Source: Linnemannia schmuckeri (Eukaryota > Mortierellomycota > Mortierellomycetes > Mortierellales > Mortierellaceae). Taken from it: a stretch of DNA of 64,000 nt. The stretch covers positions 1,828,001 to 1,892,000 of the forward strand of contig JANATG010000011.1 in NCBI GenBank assembly GCA_029449235.1, given 5' to 3'. Below the pieces are notes generated by a model, which made no database searches, was not told the DNA's origin, and worked only from the letters and a program-made list of their open reading frames with translations. Both the position numbers and the translations under genes were made by a program. Shown here one piece after another: positions 38,120-47,629 of this stretch (its first letter is position 1; each line of letters opens with the position of its first letter).

Positions 38120-39574
38120 ATGCTACAGATCGAAGAACATATTCCTCAGGAAGGCGTTCAGCACTACGCGCCGTATACAAGGCGTTCGCCAACAGTAGGG
38201 CTCCTCCTCCTCCGAGGTAGTTCACATCGAAACACACCAGGACAACGTCTCGGGCAAAGAAATCGTCCTATGGTCCGATATCTTGGACTCATTTACGGAT
38301 GTCGTCAATGTACGGCACAACACTAAGATTGTTCAGTATTTGAAAGGTTCAGACTTTAGGCCGTAAGTCATGATTGTTGTTCTCCTTCGATAGCTATTAT
38401 GTTAAAACAGGACGAGTCACTCACACTAAAGCTTGTTCTTATTTTTATCCGCATTGATAGTCTTGATCCTTTGCGATCCACAGCTGTGCCCGACGCTATC
38501 TTGGACGTTTATATCGATACTCCATTGCCTCAAACTGATATCAGGGCAGTAGCAGCAGCAGCGGCAACGACAATCCCTTTACCTTCTGCTTCTTTCTTGT
38601 CGACACCTAACAACTTTTCTACGAAACTAAGAAATCCGGCGTGCGTCTCAAACGAAGCAACGGACAATGAATTGCTGGACTTTGCCAACATGACCATATC
38701 ACCTGGAGGACCTCAATTTGTTCTTGAGGGTGCTGTGCAAAGTGCTAATTTCTACGACCACTCCGCCAACACCGTTCGCATCGGCGCTCCACAATCTGCC
38801 AACGTTGCTCCCACCAGCAAAATCTCACAACTCTCAATTCAACCCGGTACCAACGTCACCTCGCGAGGCCTTGCTCCTCACAGCCTCACCAGGATAATGT
38901 CAAACATTGTTCAAGCCAGACCGCCAAATCCGACCACTTCCGCCGTATCAAATACCAGTAACAACAGTAATAACAGCACCAATACCAGCCCCATTGGTAG
39001 AGACTCACTTTCAAGCAATGTCAAGACCCAACAAAGCCTTCATACTCTTGTTGAGCATATCGCGGAGACAATCGCCAAGGCTGGAATGGGCAACCTACCT
39101 GCGCAGGTCAGATTAAGACTTGTGTACAAGGACGGGAGCCATGGTCTCGTAAAAAATCATACAGCGGCGATGTCGTGGTTCCGTCGAGCAGCGGAGAAAG
39201 GCGATGCATCGGGACAGTACGGCTTGGCTCAGATGTGCGAGCTTGATCAAAGTACATTCCAGTACAAGTCGGCTGCAAAGGCTTGGTATCACAAAGCTGC
39301 CGAGCAAGGACATGTCGACGCACAGAGGAGTCTTGGTGCTTTGTATTCCACGGAGAAGTCGTATGCCCAGGCTCTGGAATGGTATCTCAAGGCGGCTGAG
39401 CAAGGAGATAAGAACGCTCAGTATAACTTCGGACGGCTGTACAACAATGACCAAGGCACTCCACTGAACTATGGCAAGGCGATGGAGTGGTACGGCAAGG
39501 CTGCGGAACAGGGCCATGTCATAGCAAAGGATAGCTATGACTTTTTGAAGAAACGTGGCCATAGTAACAAGTAG
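38120..39574 (+). pseudogene. Sel1-repeat protein, copy 1, with broken first exon
   Basis: Exon 2 (38461-39574) is open and encodes the second half of the head domain (LDPLRSTAVPDAILDVYI), a Ser/Thr/Asn-rich linker and about four Sel1 repeats (for example ALEWYLKAAEQGDKNAQYNF). Exon 1 should run from 38120 to a GTAAGT donor at 38363 and join in phase 2 as in its paralogs. Its frame breaks twice: one base seems lost after about 38161, and the frame changes again in a CTC/CCT run near 38206-38215. An ATG at 38399 inside the intron reads through the acceptor into exon 2 without a stop, giving a 391-residue product with half the head domain. The copy may therefore be a pseudogene, a trimmed gene, or intact with assembly indels. 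Sel1 repeats are helical-hairpin scaffolds. Confidence 0.7.
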
Positions 39575-39998
39575 CCATCAATATCAGACTACTATCAAAG
39601 AGAAGCGCGTCGACTAGTTATCTCTCAATATCTGCGAAGTCAGGTTCATTAATGCAGCCCAAGTGTGAGATAATTGTTCCTTTGTTCTTTTCCTCACGGC
39701 AGGCGATTGGAGCGCACAAACCTAATGGAGTTTAAGCAGCGAAGGAAAAAAAAACGGCCAAGTGATTGTTGGCCTTGTCTCCTTCCTCTTGCTCGCCGTT
39801 CATTACTAATCTTGAAGTGTGTTGGTTGTGCTAGCTGCGAGCTGCACATGATACGAGATGACCATATATTTCCACACAAAGAACGGAAAAAATGACTCCC
39901 TCGAAAATTTTCCACGCTCAGTTCATTCCACCCTCGGTCCTTTTCACATTTTCCCTTCTTTTTCTCTTTTCTCACTTCTTTACTCCCACCAAAAGAAA
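39575..39998. other. Spacer upstream of the GST gene
   Basis: AT-rich, with a CT-rich stretch in the last 70 bases before the ATG at 39999. No other feature is seen. Confidence 0.4.
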
Positions 39999-41018
39999 AT
40001 GTCAGCAATAAAAGTAACAAGACTCACCTCACTTTCCCGCCTTTCACTATCCCTCCACCAAAAACACCAGCAAATATTCAAACAGCTCCCGAACCGTCTT
40101 CAAACCCTCACACGACCTCTGTTCCTCAGCCCTACCATCATCTCTCGATACAAACATTTCATGGCTCCCAACGACAAGTTTGCGCTCCCTGTCCCAACCA
40201 AGGCTGATGCCAAAGTCCTTGCTGAAGCATCCAGGTCTACCAATTCGACATACCAGCTCTTGTATTTCCCGATGCATGGTCGTGGTGAATTAACCCGCAC
40301 CCTCCTTGTCTTCAGCGGTGCCAAGTGGGAAGAGCTCCCTCTCGTAAGTACTACCCTTGTCCCACTAGACCCTTAGTTAGCGTGCAATAACTCCAGCGCT
40401 CCTCTAACGCTTAATTTAAATGTTTCTTCATCCCTTGCAACCATATAGAACTTGAGTGTTCAGAAACAGCAGTTACCGTTCAAACTCATCCCCATTTTGT
40501 ACGAGACAACCCCTGATGGCACGATTCTCGAGCTCGCAGAATCCCACGCCATCGAACGCTACCTCGCCGCCAAATACGGTCTCTACGGCACCGATCCCTA
40601 TTCCACCCACAAGATTGACCAGATCTACACCTCGACCGATTTCGCGAACCAGTTGTTCTGGCAACGAGTCCGCTGGGCACCCCTCGACAAGCGTATCGAA
40701 GAAGCCCACAAGTTTTACGATGAGGTTTTGACGCCCTACATTGCGAATCATGAAGCCCAGTTGGAGAAGAATGGTGGGAATGGGTATTATTTTGGAGAGT
40801 CGATTACATTGGCGGATTTGAAGTCGGCGCATTTTATTGATAGGGTGTTGTTTATGAGACCCAAGGGGAGCAAAGAGCCGCCATTCTCGGAGGAGAAGAG
40901 TCCGAATCTGTGGAAGGTCTTGCGGACAGTGAATGGGCACCCTGCAATGGCGGCGTGGAAGAAGACGCAGCGATATCAGGACCTTGACGCTGGCAGCTTG
41001 AGCTTTTTCCAGTTTTGA
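39999..41018 (+). CDS. Glutathione S-transferase with possible mitochondrial presequence
   Basis: Two exons: 39999-40343 and 40449-41018, joined in phase 0; 304 residues. The first 54 residues are rich in Arg, Lys, Leu and Ser without acidic residues, like a mitochondrial presequence; a second Met (residue 55, at 40161) would give a cytosolic form. The N-terminal thioredoxin-like domain shows LLYFPMHGRGELTR with a candidate catalytic Tyr89, the cis-Pro at about 130 (IPIL) and ELAESHAIERYLA, which binds the glutathione gamma-glutamyl group. The all-helical C-domain follows. The pattern resembles sigma/alpha/mu/pi-type enzymes. It conjugates glutathione to electrophiles. The gene sits inside the Sel1 array, between copies 1 and 2, on the same strand, with no sign of shared function. 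Confidence 0.92.
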
Positions 41019-41551
41019 GATGCGAAGGACTAGCCCTTCTAAATTATGTCCCTTTTTTTTTCTCACTGCGCATTCCTAGCACTTTTTGCTCATCTTAAAG
41101 TAGCAGAAAAAATATATATCTTTATTTTCTCACGGGACTTGATGTCACCTTCATGTTGTTTGTTGATTGTTCGTAGTAATTGTTCACTTTTTTTTTTGAC
41201 GGTGAATGGAGCGAATGTTACTTGACAGGAGATCACCGTACTGTGTTGTATTCCCACGACTTCTGCACCGCGTAAAAACCCAGGCAAGAACCTAAGCTCT
41301 TTTGCCACTGACAAAAAGTCGAAAAAAATAATTGATGAGTCGTTGCTGGGTGACTGTTGTTGCATACACGCTGGTCAGGTCTCGCCTCAACCGACGAGGT
41401 TCTTGGCCTCGACTTTGCCATCTCCTATTCCCACCTTCATCCCTTAATTAACAGATTCATTCACTCCTTCCTTTTCCTCATTCGACCTCACACACATACA
41501 CCCCACTAGCGATAAGTCAAGGCTGTGCAACCCTCAACGAAACTCACACCA
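41019..41551. other. Spacer between GST and Sel1 copy 2
   Basis: AT-rich, with a CT-rich leader from 41425 to 41510. No gene is seen. Confidence 0.4.
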
Positions 41552-42697
41552 ATGCAGTCAAACGAACCTCAGGAGCGCACACAGGCAATACGCCCAGTTT
41601 ATACGAACAACGGGGTGCCACCTTCGCCACCGCCACCGCCATCAGTGTCGTCAGAGATAGTTCACATCGATATTCACTCGGACCCCAGCGGGAAAGACAT
41701 TGTTCTCTGGGAAGATATCCTGGTAGCGTTCAAGGATGCTGCCAATATTCGAAATGGAACCAGGATCATTCCCTTTTTGAAGGATGCGTCCTTTAAAACG
41801 TACGTTGCACACTAGTGTATTCCGACGGTTGTTTGTTTTGGACAAACAGGCGAATAGTTGCTAACTGACATTTCTCTTCTTTCTGAAACTAGGCTTGAAC
41901 CCCTTCGCATTGTTGCAATGCCAGAGACAGTCTTGGACGTTTATGTCGAAAGTCACTTGACCCGAACAGAAACTACTACATTTCAACTACAACAAGATCC
42001 TCCTCCGACCTACGAAGTAGCAACAGCGACTTCTGTTTCGCCAACACAGAACACAGCACACGACTCAGTCGATACTGTCACGCCTATTGTGAGCACATCT
42101 TCGACAACCAGCACATCCCAGTCACCACTGCTACCACCAGAAGTCCAGTCAGTGCTTGTAGATATAATCGCTCAAGCCTACAGAGGAGACACTGCTGCCC
42201 AAATCAGGCTAGGGACGGCATACAAGAAAGGAGGCTATGGACTCACTCAGGACTACAAACTGGCCATGAAATGGTTCCTCTTAGCCGTCAAGACAAAGGA
42301 TGAGAATAACGCCATCGCCCAAAGCAACATCGCCAGTCTCTACGAGCACGGTCAGGGCGTCGTGCAGGACATGTCAGAGGCGTTAAATTGGTACGTTAAG
42401 GCCGCCGAGCAAGGACGAGTGTTGGCGCAACTCAAGGCTGGGGAGTGTACAATTAACATTGATGGGAAGGCGGACTATGCGAAGGCTCTGCCGTGGTTTC
42501 TTAAAGCTGCTGAGCAGGGCAATAGCGAGGCCCAGTATAAAGCTGCCATGTTATATAATAATGGACAAGGGGTGTCGAGGGATATGTCGAAGGCGATGTA
42601 TTGGTATGACCAGGCTGCGAAGAGGGGACATACTATGGCGACAGATAACTTGGCCTTTTTGAAGAGTCGAGGGTACGCCGTTCCTGCGACGAAATAA
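41552..42697 (+). CDS. Sel1-repeat protein, copy 2 (intact)
   Basis: Two exons: 41552-41799 and 41893-42697, joined in phase 2 (AC then G); 350 residues. The head domain spans the intron: EIVHIDIHSDPSGKDIVLWE, DILVAFKDA, RIIPFLKD, then LEPLRIVAMPETVLDVYVE. A Thr/Ser/Pro-rich linker leads to Sel1 repeats from about residue 183 to 345 (AAQIRLGTAYKKGG, AMKWFLLAV, ALNWYVKAAEQGRVLAQLKA, ALPWFLKAAEQGNSEAQYKA, AMYWYDQAAKRGHTMATDNL). It is the only copy in the array without a break. Sel1 proteins are usually adaptors; the head domain is not one I can name, and its function is unknown. Confidence 0.85.
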
Positions 42698-43031
42698 ACA
42701 CAAATGGGCATTCATTGCCTTCTCTGTTCTCTATCCTCTAATTGTTTTACAGTGGAACCACTTGCCATTTGGGACTAGAAACAATTTAGGAACCAAGTGT
42801 GTATTTGTTCTTATTTACACCATTAGGAAAGAAAAGGCACTGGAGATAATGAAAAACAGTCCATCCATGCTCTGTGCGTAGTCCAGGGGTCATGCTGTGT
42901 TTGACAAAAAAGAAAAGTCAGAAAGCTTACTCGCCATCTCTTCTGCTGTTTTTTCTCCTCTAATCTCCCTCCAACTCATTCCCACTTTTTCCATTTAGCC
43001 AATACCATCCTCCCACAACCCCAAGGCAAAA
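42698..43031. other. Spacer between Sel1 copies 2 and 3
   Basis: AT-rich, with a short CT-rich leader at 42930-43010. Nothing else is seen. Confidence 0.4.
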
Positions 43032-44851
43032 ATGGACGACGAGCTCGAAGAACATTTCCAGGCTCTTCGATCGGTCTACAAATACAGCGCAACACTTACT
43101 CTGCCGCTACCGGTGCTACTAGAGTCGGAGATTCTCCACGTCAATGTTCATCAAGACTCTGCTTGCAAAGACATTATCCTGTGGGCGGACATCTTGGTCG
43201 CGTTTAAGGGCACCGACAATATTCGACACAAGGCTAGGATCCTTCCCATCCTAAAAGATGAACATTCCAACACGTAAGTCACTCTCAGCTCTCATACCAT
43301 CATCCTTTCACCCTGCCCAACCTTGCCAGCGAAAAATGTACTGCCGGGCTGTAGAACAAGATACCAACGTAGTCCGAATTTATATTTGAATTGAACGGTC
43401 TCGAGCCTTTGCGTATTGCTGCTATGCCGAAAGTCGGGGGCTTGGATGTGTATATCGACTTTCAGCCAGCGGAAGCGGCACTCACGACACCGTCGTCACC
43501 AACGCCTCAACCAGTCCTCAGCACGCCTCCCTTTCACCACCGCCATCGCAACCCCTTAGCGGCACAACCGGCGTTGCAGCAGTCGGTGCCCACGAAACGG
43601 AGCCCACAATACGGCTCTGACGACGTCGCTATTTCCATTTTGAAGGACTTCGAACTCCCTACGGCCGAGTTTAAACCTCCCCGGGCGACACCGAATAACG
43701 CCATCGGAGGATACCATCTTCACAGCCACTCTATAACATATTCTTTTGTCGACACCAACATCCAGTCTTCGGCTGCGCCCGAGTCTACCTTAGCAAATAC
43801 CAATTCACCCGATTCCACTTCACCCAGCGTCAACACACTCGAGTCCACTTCGACCGACACCATCACATCCGAGTCTACTTCGCTCGACATCAACCATATC
43901 GCTGACCTCATCGCAATGGCCGACCGCGGCGACATGGACACCTAGGTCGAGCTTAGAGATGCATACGAGACCGGCGAAGGGTTGAATATGGATTTAACCA
44001 GCGCCATGAAGTACTTCCGCAAAACAGCAAATCGAGAATACGCCATGGCCCAGTTTAGGATGGGACTCCTGTACAAACACGGTCGGGGTGTTCAACAGGA
44101 TTTTTACAAGGCTGTCGAATGGTTTCGCAAGGCTGATGAGCAAAAACCTCCTCAAGCTCAATATGAGCTCGGACTGATCTAATGTGACATATGGGGATCT
44201 GAATTCTGCAATTATTGTTGCGCTCTGTCCTACTTTCTCGAGACTTCCAAACATGGACATGCAGAGTCCGATGCTTACATTGCGACATGTACATGAACGA
44301 GCAAGGGGTACCGCGTAATTACCAGAAGGCGATCTATTGGTTTCAGAAAGCGACTGAGGATGACCCCAGTAACGATGTCGAGGCCTTGGCGTTCCCCTGG
44401 ATTATCCCAAGACGGTGGAATAGTACGGCAAGTCTGCCAACTTCGGTAATGTGAAAGCGTAAATGAGCCTCGGGACCATGTACAGGAACGGCCGAAAGGG
44501 CGTTCCACAAGACTCTGCACGGGCGATGGAGTTGTTCCTCAAGGCGGCCGATCGGGACGACAGTAAGGCCCAATTGTTATCGGTCCAATGTACGACAATG
44601 GCGAGGGGTTTGTGAGGGGCTCTTCGAAGGCAACGGAGTGGTATCTTAAGGTTGCCCACCAAGGACACGTCGACGCTATCTCTAGCATCAGAGAGCTCTA
44701 CTTTGATGGTTGAGGCGGATGTCCTCGAGATGTTGCAAAGGCGAAGGAGTGATGGTTTCAAAAGGCGGTCTCCAAGGGCCATTTTGAGGCCAAGGATTTC
44801 CTTAACAATTGTGATAGTGATCTCAAAAGCGCAGTTCGAGTAGTCAATTAA
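43032..44851 (+). pseudogene. Sel1-repeat protein, copy 3, pseudogene
   Basis: Exon 1 (43032-43273) is open and ends at a good GTAAGT donor in phase 2. The expected acceptor before LEPLRIAAMP (about 43396) reads GG where the paralogs have AG, and other upstream AG sites lead to a stop. In the second exon, TAG at 43943-43945 replaces the Gln seen in paralogs, TAA occurs at 44180-44182, the frame shifts repeatedly after 44200, and TGA occurs at 44711-44713. Sel1 units remain readable in pieces (AVEWFRKADEQKPPQAQYEL, AIYWFQKATED, AMELFLKAADRDDSKAQ). The last readable frame ends at 44849-44851 with AATAAA overlapping it. Head-domain residues in exon 1 (KDIILWADILVAFKG) are still well preserved. 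Confidence 0.88.
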
Positions 44852-45747
44852 ATAAAAGCGTTAGCAACAGTTACAAAAGTAATGATTCCTGAAGGATTAT
44901 TAAGTATGTATTTTATGGCTGTCATGGGACATGATGAATGGTGAGTGAGGAAGACATAGAACTACTTTTTCTAAATAAACGCAAGCGACAAAAAAAACCT
45001 CACTTTTTGGATATCGATTTCAGCGGTTTACAACATATCATCTGGGCACTCCTGATCTTGCCCACGCTTAAATAATACATTGACCCTGTTGATCAAGAAG
45101 CATATGTTGTCGCAGGTCAAGACTGAAGAGCGGGGTATAATTGACAAAGTCGTGGGGCTGGACTTTACGTACGGAACCATTTCGTAAATGCCACGAGATA
45201 CAGTTCAAATGAGCATTCGTAGCTTATTTTGACGATGGCAAATCTCATTTCTCGTTATCTCTGGCGAGGCAGAAATAAAAAAAATGGTTCCGTAAGCTCA
45301 AAATTTGAGATGTGAACTAACTATTCAGGAATGGAAAGCACAGCAGTGAGTTGTAGGTGTTGTTGGTGTTGTTGATTCTTCGTGCCAATAATCACCGCCG
45401 AAAAGAAAGAAATTGGCGAATAAGTAAAAGGAATATCCTCTCACGCCTAAAATCCTACCATGCTCTGTGCACAAACTGTACTCTCGCTGGCACCCTATGT
45501 GTAGGTAAGCAAAGAATAGGAGCCACTCGCCATGGTCCCTGCTTCAATATATTATATCTCTTTTTTTTTTTTTTTTTTTTCAAAACAACTCCACTCAACT
45601 CCGTTCTTCTCATCCAGACCTTTCTTCATCACCTTCAACACCCTTCTCTTTACCCTTTAGCAACTCTCTCCCTCTTGAGGTCGTACACCTTTTACTCCCA
45701 CCGTCACTCCCACTGTCACTCCCACTAGCTTTATAGCTACGACGACA
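44852..45747. other. Spacer with a fold-back element between Sel1 copies 3 and 4
   Basis: Holds the candidate MITE (45170-45294), a T22 run near 45559-45580 and a CT-rich leader with two CACTCCCACTGTCACTCCCA-like short repeats just before copy 4. Confidence 0.5.
45170..45294. mobile_element. Candidate MITE: 125-bp fold-back element with TA flanks
   Basis: Perfect inverted ends TACGGAACCATTT (45170-45182) and AAATGGTTCCGTA (45282-45294). The outermost TA can be read as a duplicated TA target, as in Tc1/mariner-type insertions. Complementarity continues inward in blocks (TGCC, AGATA against TATCT, AAATGAG against CTCATTT), so almost the whole element can fold on itself. It has no coding capacity. 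It is the only copy seen in the window, so mobility is inferred from structure alone. Confidence 0.55.
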
Positions 45748-47387
45748 ATGGAAGAAGTCACCCAAGAACGTGTCCAAGCAGTGCGCTCAGTTAACGCCTA
45801 CTCCTCAAAGTCTGAAACCGCCCACGTCGATATTCAACTGGATCCTACCGGCAAGAAAATCGTCCTATGGGCGGACATCTTGGTGGCGTTCAAAGGCGCC
45901 GTCAGTGTTCGGGACAAAACCAGAATTATCCCCTTTTTAAAAGATGACCAACTTAGCACGTATGTATTTTCCAATCTCTCACCTTTGCCACCATTGTTAT
46001 ATTCTACGTATGAAGAATGTTACTTAACTGGTTTAATTCTAACGAATGTGACGACGGCAATCACGATCTTTTTTACTTATTGGCCTTTGATAGTCTTGAG
46101 CCTCGCAGCTACCGTCCTGGACATCCATATCGAGGACCCGTTTGTCCAAAAGGAAGAGGAGGCAGCAAGGGTCCATCCAGCTCCATCCGAGACTTTACCT
46201 CCTGCCAAAAGACTAAGGGATCCTCAAGAGAACCCCGAGAATGTCGCCTTCTGCAACTGGGAGAAGTTCACCGTCTCACCCTCCGTTTCTAAGTCGAATC
46301 CCGGCGATACCGACAGCGACGGAGATACCGAGGGAGGGACAAACTCTGGAGGCGCGCCACAAGGCTCTTAAGAAGATTGCGAAGAAGGCCGAACAAGGGG
46401 ATCTTCCTGCGCAGGTCAAACTCGGCATAGCATATATGAAAGGAGACGACGCTCTTCCACGAGATGTCGAGTTGGCGATGGGCTGGTTCCTTCAAGCAGC
46501 CAATCGAGGAAGTATGGAAGACCAGAGATTTGTGGGCCTTCTCCATTACGTTGGCGTTGGTATTCCACAGGACTATGCGATTGCCGCTGAATGGTTCTTG
46601 AAAGCCGCCAAACAACGACATACAGAGTCCCAGTACCTTTAGGAGTTATGTACATGGCAGGGAAAGGCGTCCCCCAGGACCATTACCGTGCTCTCCAGTG
46701 GCTTCTCCCTTCCGCCATGGGAGGGCATCCTAAGGCTCAATACCGTGTCGGCTCCATGCATAAGACTGGCGAAGGCCTTCTTCCAAAGGATTATTCCAAG
46801 GCCATGGAGTGGTACCGCAAGGCCACCGACCAAGGGTATGAGGAATCCCAAGTCGAAATCGGACAGCTGTATTTCTTTGGCCATGGCGTGTACAGGGACC
46901 ACTCAATCGCCTTGGAGTAGTATCTCAAAGCCGCCAACCAAGGCTGTAACTCTGGCCAAGTTTTCGCGAGGATGTGCTGTGCAGAAGGTGAAGGTCTCCG
47001 AGATTACCCCAAGGCCATGGAATGGTACCTCAAGGCTGCCGAAGGGGGGGGGGAGAACAAGCCCAAATCAAACTAGCCGATGAGTACTGTAGTCAAGGGA
47101 AGAGTTTCCGAATCACCGATCCAGAGAAGGAGCAGGAATGGTAACAGAAGGCGGCGGGATGGTATCAGAAGATTCTTGCCCAAGACTCGGATCAAGCCCG
47201 GTTCGCTCTAGCGGGGATGCACAGGAACGGTCGTGACGTATACCAGGATTTGACGAGAGCCAGAGATATGTATCAGACTCTTGTCAACAAGGGCCATACT
47301 GCTTCCTTCGAGGAGCTTCAATACACTAGCTGCCTGGAAGATGAAAAAGAACTGGAGGCATATAACAGGCGGCAGTATTGTCTGTAA
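45748..47387 (+). pseudogene. Sel1-repeat protein, copy 4, pseudogene
   Basis: Exon 1 (45748-45959) is intact and ends at GTATGT in phase 2; the acceptor TAG ends at 46093. Splicing leads to LEP and then the wrong frame, because about three codons matching LRI of the paralogs are partly lost. Reading through the intron without splicing stays open to 46371 and recovers ATVLDIHIED. Further damage: a frame change between the linker and the Sel1 part (about 46300-46371), another near 46635, TAG at 46918-46920 in place of Trp, a slipped G10 run at 47044-47053, and TAA at 47142-47144. Sel1 units are clear throughout (AMGWFLQAANRGSMEDQRFV, AAEWFLKAAKQRHTESQY, AMEWYRKATDQGYEESQVEI). The last frame ends at 47387. 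Confidence 0.85.
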
Positions 47388-47629
47388 TGTTCAATTCTCT
47401 TTCTCCGTTTCTCCTTTTCTACCCTCTCACTCAATCACACACTCGCACACCCATATCTTCTCTCCCCTTCGATAATACAAATCGCCTTTTTGGTGAAAGA
47501 TAATGAGAACGCGCTTTATGGATGATATGAAAAAAGTGATGAAGGACGAGTAGGGGTATATGCACATATTAATAACTAGAAAAAAAGTGTCGAGAACCAA
47601 ATCTTACTATATACAATGACAAGAGCTCT

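Noticed and set aside
43032..47387. RIP-type C-to-T mutation as cause of the Sel1 decay
   Set aside because: Only one or two of the stops fit such changes; most damage is by indels and homopolymer slippage.
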